Source of the DNA: Bacillota bacterium
Lineage (GTDB): Bacteria > Bacillota_A > Clostridia > Lachnospirales > Lachnospiraceae
Assembly (NCBI GenBank): GCA_023443625.1
Contig: JAEZTQ010000008.1
Coordinates: 124,001 to 188,000, forward strand
Direction of reading: 5' to 3'
Length of the DNA stretch: 64,000 nt
Each line of letters opens with the position of its first letter. Position 1 is the stretch's first letter. The position numbers and the translations under genes are program-made. This document shows, in pieces, positions 53,224 through 62,471 of the stretch. Under the pieces are notes generated by a model. The model did not search any database, was not told where the DNA came from, and worked only from the letters and a program-made list of their open reading frames with translations.

Positions 53224-55047
53224 TTATGCCACCTCCGTTCCTTCTCTGTAATTCTTAGCCTGGAGTTCGAACATTTTTGCATAACTTCCACCTAGGGCAA
53301 TTAGTTCATCATGGCTTCCCCATTCCTTGATTTGTCCTTGTTCCAGGAAGAAGATTTTATCCGCTATTCTTGCAGAGGATAGCCGGTGGGATATGAAAAA
53401 CACTGTCTTTCCCTCAGACACCTGCAACATGTTATTATACATGTTATATTCTGCAATGGGATCCAGAGCACTGGATGGCTCATCAAGAATAACAATATCT
53501 GGGTTCTTGGCAAATACTCTGGCAATAGCAATCTTTTGTGCCTGCCCTCCAGAGCAGACAAAGCCTTCATTATCAAATTCCTTGGTAACCATTGTTTCGA
53601 TGCCCTTAGGAAGCTCCATAAGCTTGTCCCCAAACTGTGCTTTAATTAATGAAGTAACCACCAACTGCCTCTCTTGTTCTGACTGAGGTTGACGCATCAG
53701 TACATTTTCAGCTAGAGAGAGGGCAAAGATTTGCAAGTCCTGGAATACGGTCCCGAAATGGCTGTGATAGTCCTGCATATCATATTGCTTCACATCAAAG
53801 CCACCTACAAGAATTTTGCCTTCTGTTACAGGATATAAGCCCATTAAGAGCTTTATGAGCGTTGTCTTGCCAGCACCATTTTCTCCAACCAGGGCAATTC
53901 TTTCTCCCTTTTTAATCTTAAGGGATAGATCATCAATGACTGGCTTTTTAGCTCCTACATAGGTGAAGGTAACATGGTCGAATTCAATATCTCCCAGAAC
54001 TCCTTCCACTTTCTTAGTTCCCGGAGTACCCTGAGAGGATTCATATTCTAAGAATTCCTTTAAATTATTCATATAGAGGCAGTTTGTTCCTGCGTTAATC
54101 ATCTTTGTTACTGATTCCTTAATCTGATAGGATATAAATCCAACTGCAGAAAGCATTGCAATATATGCCGCCAGCTTAGTGCTTCCATTGATTTTAATGA
54201 CATAAGCTACATAGATATAGGAACTGAAGAATGCAAGACTAATGAAAACAACATATTCCATAAACTGATAAAAGGCTATTTTCTTACGATGCTTCACATG
54301 AACCTGATAGCGGTCTGTATAATTTTCCTTGTGTTTCTTAAACAGGATGTTACGGATACCATACAGACGTATTTCACTTGCATATTTTTTCTCATAGAAG
54401 ACCCTTTTTGCATATTCCATTACCCTTTTGGTATGTGTCTCATCCTTCCTTAGTTGGAATTGTTCCCTATTCTGCTTACCACCAAAATAAAGGGAACCAA
54501 TAACCGGAGGAGCAATGAACAATATCAACCAAGGATCCACAAAAGCGATAATACCAAGACTGAATCCCGCTGATAAGAAAGTTCCAAGTGATATTGCCAG
54601 ATCTGATAGGCCATCCATGGATTTATTCAGACACTCATCAAATACTCTTGAGAATTTATCGTAGAAATCCGGTTGTTCATATCTGCTTAGTTCAATGTCA
54701 GTTGCTTTGTCTATTACTTTTGTAAAAATATGCTTATATACAGTGGGTCTTTTTAATCGAATATAATAAGCATGGCCAGCAGAAGCAAGGTGAATTACAA
54801 TATGCAGGCAGCAAAAGCTTATAACAAACTTCGCCAGCTTTGTGTAATCTAGCTTTGTCTCGATTAAGGTGTAAATCATCTGCGTAAAATATACGACGAA
54901 GAAGGCATTAAAAACTTCTTCTGAACAATTTTTGTAAAATGTGAAAATAACACAACCCTTATCAGCCTTCCAGATCATTTTGATCGTATAAGCCATACTG
55001 CCGGCCACAGACATTTCTCTCTTCTTATTTTTATTTTTTTCTTTCAT
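53224..55047 (-). CDS. ABC exporter half-transporter (membrane + ATPase), first of a pair
   Basis: A 607-residue half-transporter starting at ATG behind GGAGGGG. Membrane domain in residues 15-330; nucleotide-binding domain with Walker A VGENGAGKTTL near 390, signature FVCSGGQAQKIAIARV near 498 (cysteine for the usual leucine), Walker B DIVILDEPSSALD, switch histidine FISHRLSSA. It precedes the partner gene by one base, so a heterodimer is expected. The Leu-to-Cys change before SGGQ is mild. Export of a peptide, lipid or drug is possible; there is no contextual clue. Confidence 0.9.
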   Translation of the reverse strand: MKEKNKNKKREMSVAGSMAYTIKMIWKADKGCVIFTFYKNCSEEVFNAFFVVYFTQMIYTLIETKLDYTKLAKFVISFCCLHIVIHLASAGHAYYIRLKRPTVYKHIFTKVIDKATDIELSRYEQPDFYDKFSRVFDECLNKSMDGLSDLAISLGTFLSAGFSLGIIAFVDPWLILFIAPPVIGSLYFGGKQNREQFQLRKDETHTKRVMEYAKRVFYEKKYASEIRLYGIRNILFKKHKENYTDRYQVHVKHRKKIAFYQFMEYVVFISLAFFSSYIYVAYVIKINGSTKLAAYIAMLSAVGFISYQIKESVTKMINAGTNCLYMNNLKEFLEYESSQGTPGTKKVEGVLGDIEFDHVTFTYVGAKKPVIDDLSLKIKKGERIALVGENGAGKTTLIKLLMGLYPVTEGKILVGGFDVKQYDMQDYHSHFGTVFQDLQIFALSLAENVLMRQPQSEQERQLVVTSLIKAQFGDKLMELPKGIETMVTKEFDNEGFVCSGGQAQKIAIARVFAKNPDIVILDEPSSALDPIAEYNMYNNMLQVSEGKTVFFISHRLSSARIADKIFFLEQGQIKEWGSHDELIALGGSYAKMFELQAKNYREGTEVA

Positions 55048-55210
55048 AAACCCCTCCAGCTGCCCTTTTTAAAGCCAATATAACAAATCCCCTATAATCT
55101 TTATTTATGGTTCTACTATTATTGTGCTAACAATGTACCATTGTACCATATTTATCCTTTCTTATAAATGGTAAAAAACAAATATAAAAATGCAATATTA
55201 TGATTTTTAA

Positions 55211-58081
55211 TTACACCAACAACTCTTTTAAATACCTTCCTGTATAGGATTTCTTCACCTTCGCCACCTGCTCCGGAGTCCCCTGTGCTACGATATATCC
55301 GCCCTGAGCTCCGCCCTCCGGCCCTATATCGATGATATAGTCTGCAGATTTAATGACATCCAGATGATGTTCAATGACAATTACAGAATGACCTTGATCC
55401 ACCAGCTTATTCAAACACACCAGAAGCTTTGCAATATCCCACATATGAAGCCCTGTGGTTGGTTCGTCCAAAATGTACAGGTTATGCGCTCCCTTCTTGA
55501 TCTTTGCCAGCTCATAAGCCAGCTTCACTCTCTGCGCTTCACCACCGGACAAGGTTGTGGAACTCTGCCCCAGACACAGGTAACCAAGGCCCAGCTCATG
55601 CATGATAGTTAGCTTATGCTTTAAATAGCTATGGTTCTTAAAGAATTCCAGAGCTTCTTCCACTGTCATATTTAAAACATCTGCTATACTCTTCTTACCA
55701 TATTTAATCTCCAGTCCCTCTTCGCTATAACGCATCCCCTTGCACATAGGACAGATGGTCTCAATATCAGCCATAAATTGCAGGTTTGTTATGATAATAC
55801 CATCTCCGCTACAGTGCTCGCAGCGGGTTCCGTTGGCATGGGTCAGGCTAAAGTCAAGAGCTCTATAACCCCGTTCAACTGCCTCTGGCTGTGTGGCAAA
55901 TAAATCACGAATTTTATCAAAAATTCCAATATAGGTTGCTGGATTTGACTTGGAATTCCTACCAATGGGGGTCTGATCGATATTAATTACATTATTAATC
56001 TGTTCTGAACCAAAGAGAAAATCATGCTTACCCGGAACTATACGGGCTCCCGTCTTATCAATCTTTAATTGCTTATACAATATTTCATTAATCAAAGAAC
56101 TCTTTCCGGAGCCTGATACTCCCGTCACACACAAGAATACACCAAGGGGAATATCCAGATCCACTTCCTTTAAATTATTTTCTCTCGCTCCCTGTATGGA
56201 TAGAAAATTATCCCCTAGATTTCTGCGTTGTTTCGGAAGCTCAATTTTTTCTCTTCCTGATAGATACTGCCCTGTTACTGAAGTACTTTCCTGCATGATG
56301 TCTTTTATGGTCCCGCTTGCAACAACATTTCCACCGTGAATACCCGGTCCTGGGCCAATCTCTATAATATGATCTGCACTTTTTATAGTATCTAAATCAT
56401 GCTCCACCACAATGACTGTATTTCCGATATCACGAAGCTTCTTCATGGTTTCTATTACTCTGTGGGAATCTCTGGGATGCAGTCCAATGCTTGGCTCATC
56501 CATGACATAGAGCATTCCCATGAGCTCGCTGCTAATCTGGGTGGACATCTTAATTCGCTGCATTTCACCACCGGAGATACTATCACTTCTTCTAGTAAGG
56601 CTAATATAATGAAGCCCTATGTCGATTAATAGACTAATTCGATTTGATATCTCTTTAATAATTGTATCTGCCACATCCCTAATATCTTCATCAAAAGTCA
56701 GGGAAGACAAGAAGTCTAAAAGCTGTGGAAGTTGCATCCTGCTAAGGGTATCAATGTTCCTGCCACCAATGGTAACCTGAAGACGTTGTTTCTTAAGCCT
56801 TGCTCCATTACACTCTGGACATGTTTTTTCAATCATACAATCCTTTATGAATTCTGGTTCAAAAGCTTCTGCTGTGGAGCTCTTGCGGATATACTGGCGG
56901 TACCAATGTTCCATCTCATGAACATATCCCCCGAAGGGCATCTCCCGTCCCACAATCCAATTTCTCTTCTTGGCTTCGGGAGGTTGCTGCATGAGAACTG
57001 GTTCACCCTTTGTACCATAGAATAAAAGGTCATGAACCTCATTTGATAGTTCATTAAAGGGTGTATCCAGACTAAAATTATATTGCAAAGATAAGCTGTA
57101 TAGCATAACACTACGATAGCTGTCCTTGCTGCTAATATTATATACCGTATTTTTAAGTGCACCCTTATTTAAGCTTTTATCCGGCGCTACCACGAGAAAA
57201 CGCGGCTCCACCACATAGGATTTACCCACGCCCATACAGGTATGGCAGGCGCTGGCAGGCGTATTAAAGGAAAAATGAAAGGGCTGCATATCACACAAAA
57301 ACATATGATGCTTTGAACAAGCAAAGTTGTCATAAAATCCTGGTATCTCCTCCCCTATAATCTCAATTTTTATCATAATATCCTCATCCAAGGAAAGCAT
57401 GGCTGCTTCTATCGCTTTGGCTATCTGGATATAGGAATCCTTCTTCAAGGTGAAGCGGTCAATAATAAGCTCCATGTAATAGGACTTCGTCTCATCTATC
57501 TCTTTCTTTTCAGCCAAAGAGAAGGGTTTGCCATCAACCAGCAGGTTCTTATACCCTTTCTCCCTGTATTGTCCAAAGGTATAATTGTAATCTTCCCCAT
57601 AGATTTTATAGATGGGAGCACGCAGTTCCACCACCGTGCCAAGGGGTAAGGTAATGATACGCTCCGCAATCTGGGCTGGGGTTAACTGCTTTAAGGTCTC
57701 TCCACATTCCGGACACCTTCCAACACCTGCTGTTGCATAGAGAAGTCTTAGGTAATCATTAATATCTGTCACCGTACCCACGGTGGATCGGGGATTGTTA
57801 TTCCCCTTCTTCTGCTCAATAGCAATTACCGGAGATAGACCTCTAACATAATCCACCTTGGCCTTTTTCAACTGACTAATACGACTTTTAGCAAAGTTAG
57901 AAATAGAATCAAGAAATCGCCTCTGTCCTTCTCCGTATATAACATCAAAAGCCAGAGAAGACTTACCCGAACCGGATACACCGGTGATAACCGTCAATTT
58001 GTCCCTTGGAATCTCTATGGAGATGTCCTTTAGATTATTTTGCTTTGCTCCTGATATTTCAATCGTTGTACGCACAGACAT
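55211..58081 (-). CDS. Second UvrA-family ATPase (UvrA2-like)
   Basis: The start is ATG 58081 behind GGGAG, giving 956 residues. It has two ABC modules (GVSGSGKSS near residue 32 and near 650), signatures SISGGEMQRIKMSTQI (note Met for Ala) and [18 protein letters not shown], and zinc-finger cysteines (CPECG, CHTCMGVG, CPECNG, CEHCSGDG...CPMCKG). It is clearly diverged from the uvrA at 14128-16962. Extra UvrA paralogues in Gram-positives have been linked to resistance to DNA-damaging or intercalating drugs, but their role is not general. It is cotranscribed (22-bp gap) with a nucleotidyltransferase gene, an arrangement suggestive of self-protection. Confidence 0.92.
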   Translation of the reverse strand: MSVRTTIEISGAKQNNLKDISIEIPRDKLTVITGVSGSGKSSLAFDVIYGEGQRRFLDSISNFAKSRISQLKKAKVDYVRGLSPVIAIEQKKGNNNPRSTVGTVTDINDYLRLLYATAGVGRCPECGETLKQLTPAQIAERIITLPLGTVVELRAPIYKIYGEDYNYTFGQYREKGYKNLLVDGKPFSLAEKKEIDETKSYYMELIIDRFTLKKDSYIQIAKAIEAAMLSLDEDIMIKIEIIGEEIPGFYDNFACSKHHMFLCDMQPFHFSFNTPASACHTCMGVGKSYVVEPRFLVVAPDKSLNKGALKNTVYNISSKDSYRSVMLYSLSLQYNFSLDTPFNELSNEVHDLLFYGTKGEPVLMQQPPEAKKRNWIVGREMPFGGYVHEMEHWYRQYIRKSSTAEAFEPEFIKDCMIEKTCPECNGARLKKQRLQVTIGGRNIDTLSRMQLPQLLDFLSSLTFDEDIRDVADTIIKEISNRISLLIDIGLHYISLTRRSDSISGGEMQRIKMSTQISSELMGMLYVMDEPSIGLHPRDSHRVIETMKKLRDIGNTVIVVEHDLDTIKSADHIIEIGPGPGIHGGNVVASGTIKDIMQESTSVTGQYLSGREKIELPKQRRNLGDNFLSIQGARENNLKEVDLDIPLGVFLCVTGVSGSGKSSLINEILYKQLKIDKTGARIVPGKHDFLFGSEQINNVINIDQTPIGRNSKSNPATYIGIFDKIRDLFATQPEAVERGYRALDFSLTHANGTRCEHCSGDGIIITNLQFMADIETICPMCKGMRYSEEGLEIKYGKKSIADVLNMTVEEALEFFKNHSYLKHKLTIMHELGLGYLCLGQSSTTLSGGEAQRVKLAYELAKIKKGAHNLYILDEPTTGLHMWDIAKLLVCLNKLVDQGHSVIVIEHHLDVIKSADYIIDIGPEGGAQGGYIVAQGTPEQVAKVKKSYTGRYLKELLV

Positions 58082-58103
58082 ATATTTTACTCCCTTCACC
58101 GAT

Positions 58104-59021
58104 TTAAAAATTAATATATTGGTATGCAATCTCTTCTACTGCCAGCTTACTCTTGGGTGTTATTCTAATAGGCTGGGATACTTTCGCTATAATACCCTTA
58201 TCCGCCAGATAATCTAATATTCCTATGATAAAATGGTTATCACTCTTAAAGAACTTGGTAATCATAGTTACTGTCCTCACTTCCCCATCTGCCATATAAT
58301 CCAGAATGGGTTTTTTGAAAACATCTATATGCTTCTCTAAATACTCATCCATCTTATCAATTGCCTCGTATATTTCCTCTTGGCTATAATGATGAGACAT
58401 GGCATTATCATAGTACATAGACATTAGGGTGGGATTTACACTGGTGGCCCTTACAATAGCCTCTCTGGTAGGTATCTCATTGCTTACACATAATTCTATT
58501 CGTGAAATCATCTCTGCTGCTTTCAAAATAAAATATTGGGCATATAGAGGATCCTTTTTAACCTTAATCCATTTTAAACTCTTTTCATGGTAATAAATCA
58601 GCTCGCAGGCAAGAAATAATACTGTTAAGGCCATATCATCCATGCCCATACTTTTATATTCTTCATAATATTCGTAAAGGCTATCATCGGTGGAATACAC
58701 CATGGTCCCCTTTGCATAAAAAGAATGAAGAAAAGAGCCACCGCTCAAGCCTTCAAGAAAACGTTTAAAGCCACTTCGGGCTACAACATAGCAATTAATT
58801 GTTATATCATCTTCAATAATGCAAAAGGAATCATTTTTTAATGCCTGATCCCTTACCACCAAGGTCATATCAATATCACTTTTCTCCCATACCTGATCGT
58901 AGGACAGACTTCCGCATATAATTACGGCTATGGTATTGGAATCCTTCTTCATCTTAGCTACAAAGCTGTCCGCCGCTTCCTGATAACGCTTTGTCAGTTC
59001 TTTTTGCAGGTTTTCTTTCAT
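58104..59021 (-). CDS. Nucleotidyltransferase-domain protein
   Basis: A 305-residue protein. Residues 30-60 carry a pol-beta type nucleotidyltransferase core: ICGSLSYDQVWEKSDIDMTL, with the GS and the DxD-like aspartates (DIDM). The fold is shared with aminoglycoside nucleotidyltransferases and with antitoxin-type MNT proteins. The remainder is alpha-helical, and the last 70 residues (VRTVTMITKFFKSDNHFIIG, LDYLADKGIIAKVSQPIRIT) look like a winged helix. Substrate unknown. It is first in an operon with the second UvrA, and divergent from an AraC-type regulator with a GyrI-like domain, so a drug-response locus is plausible. Confidence 0.8.
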   Translation of the reverse strand: MKENLQKELTKRYQEAADSFVAKMKKDSNTIAVIICGSLSYDQVWEKSDIDMTLVVRDQALKNDSFCIIEDDITINCYVVARSGFKRFLEGLSGGSFLHSFYAKGTMVYSTDDSLYEYYEEYKSMGMDDMALTVLFLACELIYYHEKSLKWIKVKKDPLYAQYFILKAAEMISRIELCVSNEIPTREAIVRATSVNPTLMSMYYDNAMSHHYSQEEIYEAIDKMDEYLEKHIDVFKKPILDYMADGEVRTVTMITKFFKSDNHFIIGILDYLADKGIIAKVSQPIRITPKSKLAVEEIAYQYINF

Positions 59022-59211
59022 GGCATCACCCTTCTGCCACCTAACATGGCTTATCTATTTATTGCGGTTGCCTGCTTACCTTTTGTATCTAGGTAGCGTG
59101 CACCCTGGTATTATTATACCTATCTTTTTATATGAAACCTGACAGAAATTGCTATGATGAGGTCTATAATAGGACAAAAATTGCTGAGTTAGGTTTTGAC
59201 CTGTTCTATCC

Positions 59212-59241
59212 TTGTTCCCTTTCATGAGACTGTGATATAAT
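59212..59241 (+). promoter_or_regulatory. Promoter of the AraC-type regulator gene
   Basis: TTGTTC (59212-59217), 18-bp spacer, TATAAT (59236-59241), 41 bp upstream of the start at 59282. The 260-bp intergenic region is divergent and also serves the nucleotidyltransferase operon. Confidence 0.6.
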
Positions 59242-59281
59242 GGTAAAACCAAATAAGATTTTATCTATATAAGGGGAGCAT

Positions 59282-60172
59282 ATGGATAATAATTTATTAG
59301 AAATTATCAAGAAGACAACTGAATATATTGAAACTCATCTGTTAGAGGATATCAATTTAGATAGTATATCTGACAATGTAAACATTTCCAAATTCCATCT
59401 GCTGCGCATCTGGAAGGGTGCTACCTCTACCGGGCTAATGGAATACGTCCGACGAAGAAGAATTGCCTTATCTTTGGGAGATTTGATTAGTTCACGTAAG
59501 AGCATTGAATTTATTTCCTGCAAATACTCCTTTGGTTGTGAACGAACCTTTAACCGGATATTTAAAGAAGAGTATCATACAACACCAGCCAAGTGGCGCC
59601 GCAACCCCTTCCCTCTGAAAATACTAGATCGTTTTAATGCAGACTTTATGAACTGTGCTGGGGAGGGTCTTCTCTTCTTTCGCTCCATTATCGTCTTGCC
59701 CTCCTTTTCCATTGCAGGAATTAAATATAAAATTGGTGTCCAGGATAACATTCTTAATCAAGCTGCCAATAAGCTGGGTGTGAATTTTTTCTATCATCAT
59801 CGCCTCGAAGTGATTAATCCAGTTGAGAAGGATGTCTATATCGGTTACACCACCATACCGGATAACTTTGAGAACTATACCTATTATCAACCCTCCGTAC
59901 AGGTAAATCGAAATAGCATCTTGGCCCCTAACATGGAGATTAAGCATATAAAACCTCACAAATATGGTGTTTTTACATACATGGGACCCCACCGTCCTGA
60001 AGAAATTTCTTCAAAAACACTGGGGCCCATTTGGAATTACATTAATGAAATTTGGGTGCCGACAATACAGTTTGATTTAAAGGAACCCTTCCATTTTGAA
60101 TATATAAATTATGCAAAATGTAACAAACAATATTGTGAATGTGATCTATATTATCCCATAGCAGAACTTTAA
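59282..60172 (+). CDS. AraC family regulator with GyrI-like effector domain
   Basis: A 296-residue regulator starting at ATG behind GGGGAGC. Residues 5-110 form the double helix-turn-helix of AraC (NISKFHLLRIWKGATSTGLM, YSFGCERTFNRIFKEEYHTT, PAKWRR). Residues 130-296 resemble the GyrI-like/SOUL effector-binding fold (IVLPSFSIAGIKYKIG, HKYGVFTYMGPHRPEEIS, FHFEYINYAKCNK). N-terminal DNA-binding with C-terminal ligand domain is the Rob/BltR-like architecture used for multidrug sensing. It probably controls the divergent nucleotidyltransferase-UvrA2 operon. A terminator follows. Confidence 0.88.
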   Translation: MDNNLLEIIKKTTEYIETHLLEDINLDSISDNVNISKFHLLRIWKGATSTGLMEYVRRRRIALSLGDLISSRKSIEFISCKYSFGCERTFNRIFKEEYHTTPAKWRRNPFPLKILDRFNADFMNCAGEGLLFFRSIIVLPSFSIAGIKYKIGVQDNILNQAANKLGVNFFYHHRLEVINPVEKDVYIGYTTIPDNFENYTYYQPSVQVNRNSILAPNMEIKHIKPHKYGVFTYMGPHRPEEISSKTLGPIWNYINEIWVPTIQFDLKEPFHFEYINYAKCNKQYCECDLYYPIAEL

Positions 60173-60184
60173 AAATTTATTACA

Positions 60185-60218
60185 AGTCAGAGGAAATCCT
60201 TTCCTACTGGCTTTTTTT
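60185..60218 (+). terminator. Terminator after the AraC-type gene
   Basis: AGTCAG-AGGAAA and TTTCCT-A-CTGGCT arms around TCC (60185-60212), followed by TTTTTTTAT. It is located 13 bp after the stop; the convergent XRE gene ends within its T run. Confidence 0.85.
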
Positions 60219-60663
60219 ATGTCATTGATTCATGGGGTCCTTCTGCGCACATATCTAAGTCATGCTTAGCATCCCCATCTGTTAATAGGGCCGAAGTGTT
60301 ATTAGACTTATGATCGCTGTTATAGGCAATTCTCATGATATATTCCTTAATAACTCCTCGCTTTTTATCATCCAGCTTCAGATATTCCAGAATTATTTTT
60401 CTATCCAGGTCATCCAGATTATAATAATGAGATAATTGTTCAACTCCATCAAACTCTTGTCTAAAGATTTCCCCTTCACCGCTTCTAAGCCATTGCACAT
60501 TGATACGAAACTCCTTACATATCATAAGAAGCATCTGCTCCGTCAAATTGCGTTTACCACTTTCTATTTTAGAAATACCAGCTGCGGTAACACCTAATTT
60601 CTTTGCAAAGTCGCTCTGACTCATATTCAGTTGATTTCTTATTGTTTTAACTCTTGTATTCAA
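60217..60663 (-). CDS. XRE family transcriptional regulator
   Basis: Taken from TTG 60663 (spaced correctly from GGAAGGGG), giving 148 residues starting NTRVKTIRNQLNMSQSDFA; the longer frame to 60696 has no ribosome site. Residues 1-60 form a Cro/C1 helix-turn-helix (MSQSDFAKKLGVTAAGISKI, ESGKRNLTEQMLLMICKEF) with NVQWLRSGEGEIF, a pattern common in phage-type repressors of Lachnospiraceae. The C-terminal half has no recognised domain. It is divergent from a 59-residue protein gene, and the promoter between them is consensus; the regulator probably represses it. Confidence 0.85.
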   Translation of the reverse strand: MNTRVKTIRNQLNMSQSDFAKKLGVTAAGISKIESGKRNLTEQMLLMICKEFRINVQWLRSGEGEIFRQEFDGVEQLSHYYNLDDLDRKIILEYLKLDDKKRGVIKEYIMRIAYNSDHKSNNTSALLTDGDAKHDLDMCAEGPHESMT

Positions 60664-60733
60664 AGTGCTACGCCCCTTCCAATCTGATAATAACAAAAAT
60701 ATCCAATTTAGTCAAATTATTTCCTGTTATATA

Positions 60734-60762
60734 TTGACAAACAGTACTATGTTAAGTATAAT
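60734..60762 (+). promoter_or_regulatory. Consensus promoter of the 59-residue protein gene
   Basis: TTGACA (60734-60739), 17-bp spacer, TATAAT (60757-60762), 62 bp before the ATG at 60825. TGTTGGCATAGTCATTGTCAA follows and may hold the operator of the divergent XRE regulator. Confidence 0.8.
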
Positions 60763-60824
60763 GTTGGCATAGTCATTGTCAATTATTGTAACACTGGTAT
60801 ATATTATGGAAAAGAGGTAATAAA

Positions 60825-61004
60825 ATGAAAGAAAATGAACCTCTCCCGAATGTCGATAAAGACACGCAAGCTATAATAGATATTTTGAAACAATTGGATT
60901 TAATACAGAAGCAGAATATCCTGGATAAAATCCATAAAGCTCATGATATTTCAGATGAAACTGTAATACATTCTTCTTCAGACGAGAGTAGATATATTGA
61001 GTGA
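60825..61004 (+). CDS. Small acidic protein of unknown function (59 residues)
   Basis: An open frame of 59 residues starting at ATG behind AAAGAGGT and a consensus promoter. The sequence begins MKENEPLPNVDKDTQAII, has an amphipathic central helix (DILKQLDLIQKQNILDKIHK) and ends HSSSDESRYIE. It has no signal peptide and no cysteine. Its pairing with a divergent XRE regulator resembles small phage-remnant or regulatory-peptide genes. Good promoter, ribosome site and coding-like composition support it; function unknown. Confidence 0.65.
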   Translation: MKENEPLPNVDKDTQAIIDILKQLDLIQKQNILDKIHKAHDISDETVIHSSSDESRYIE

Positions 61005-61343
61005 AGAAGATTTAATAAAAGCTTTCAATAAAGCATAGGATAAACAAAGTATATTCCCCAAATAGACTAAATATGGATTATTATTCCCCAATTTAATTGT
61101 ATCTTATGCTTTATTGATGTTTGCAAATAATCTAAATTGCTTGGCCAAGTTATTTTCCCTAATTGTATCACATCTGACATTATATAACAATAATGAGAAA
61201 CTAAATCCAGATTACCATTTTCAAATATGTTAACCCTGTCTGGGGTACTTAATAAATCAATATATCTTTAGATGAAAAGGGTCACAGTTTTATAACAATC
61301 ACATAAAATATTACATAGTCTATCAGCTCTATCGGAGGTTTAC
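61005..61343. other. Intergenic region without a gene
   Basis: AT-rich and non-coding on both strands. Two near-repeats, CCCCAATTTAATTGTATCTTAT (near 61086) and CCCTAATTGTATCACAT (near 61158), stand out. The ribosome site of the next gene (TCGGAGG) is at its right end. No RNA gene is recognised. Confidence 0.4.
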
Positions 61344-62264
61344 ATGGATTCAAGGCGAGACTTTGTTCAGCAATCGCTGGAATTACATCTTTTTTTTGGA
61401 AGAATTATGAAAGAGCACTCTTTTTTCTTAGAATTAGGTTTTACCCCAAGAGACAGCAACTATACACAGCAGGCAGATGCCTTTCGTACAGAATTCGATC
61501 AGCTATTATGGGAAGTTGTATCAATTTCTAATGGTGTCGTATGCTCTGATGTACTTAGCTCCGGAGAAGTATTTACCCAGTTTACACTAGAAGCCGAGAG
61601 GGCTTCCTCCTTCTATACGGGCATCAATATACCAATTGCATTAACACAGGCAGAAGAAAGATTAATGGGAAATGATACCTTTCCTATAAATACAATGCTC
61701 GAGGAAAGAGTATATCATATTAATCAGAGATATATTGACTTAGTATCAGAATTAATACGATTTAAGTCTATAATTTTATCAAATGTCCTATCCTGCAAAA
61801 TGTTTACTGTAAATTATCCCTTGCTCATCGACCATATTATGCGTGAGGCAAGGCTTTATTTACAGATGATTCAGAGATTACAAGGCGGACATGAGTTGAA
61901 TTTGGAAGAGGATGCCTTAGAACAGGAAATGTTCTGGAATCGAATTATGGCAGAGCACTCTAAATTTATCCGCGGACTCCTGGACCCAACAGAAGAAGAT
62001 TTAATAGCTACAGCAAATAATTTTGGTAATGAATTTGATCAGCTGACCGCCGAAGCAAAAGCCGCTATGGATAGGTCCTCCTACTCTGATAGGGTAACTG
62101 AGGATAGCCTAGCTGCTACAGAGGAAATTCGTAATTTTAAGGCACAAGGAACCCAAGGTCTCATTGAATGTAAAATTAAATCTATCATCATACCTTTATT
62201 GGGTGACCATACATTAAGGGAAGCCAACCATTTCCTTAGACTTTTAAAGAATTTCAAAAAATAA
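61344..62264 (+). CDS. DUF2935 domain protein
   Basis: A 306-residue, all-helical cytoplasmic protein made of two similar halves. Both halves start with an aromatic/His motif: LELHLFFGRIMKEHSFFLEL near residue 12 and EQEMFWNRIMAEHSKFIRGL near 192, each followed by an F(R/G)xEFDQL helix (TEFDQLLWEV, NEFDQLTAEA). The histidines and acids suggest a metal-binding four-helix bundle, as seen in DUF2935 proteins of Clostridia and Bacilli. Function unknown. It stands alone and ends before a large bidirectional hairpin. Confidence 0.88.
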   Translation: MDSRRDFVQQSLELHLFFGRIMKEHSFFLELGFTPRDSNYTQQADAFRTEFDQLLWEVVSISNGVVCSDVLSSGEVFTQFTLEAERASSFYTGINIPIALTQAEERLMGNDTFPINTMLEERVYHINQRYIDLVSELIRFKSIILSNVLSCKMFTVNYPLLIDHIMREARLYLQMIQRLQGGHELNLEEDALEQEMFWNRIMAEHSKFIRGLLDPTEEDLIATANNFGNEFDQLTAEAKAAMDRSSYSDRVTEDSLAATEEIRNFKAQGTQGLIECKIKSIIIPLLGDHTLREANHFLRLLKNFKK

Positions 62265-62367
62265 AACTGTGATAGCAAATACCTTTAAAAACAGTAATAA
62301 AAGCAAGAGGTACCCTCTATATAACCTAGCAAAGCTTGTTGTTACTTCACTTTACCTTGCGAAAATA

Positions 62368-62440
62368 AAATCCCCCTTGAAAGTTTTCCATAGTTGTACT
62401 GAGATTTTGGTACGTCATGGAGAACTTCTAAGGGGGATTT
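62368..62440. terminator. Large bidirectional terminator
   Basis: AAATCCCCCTTGAAAGTTTTCCAT pairs with ATGGAGAACTTCTAAGGGGGATTT across a 25-nt loop. It lies between convergent genes (plus ending 62264, minus ending 62472). The stem is exceptionally long for a simple terminator. Confidence 0.85.
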
Positions 62441-62471
62441 ATTATATTTACTTGGGATAGTTTGCTAGCTC

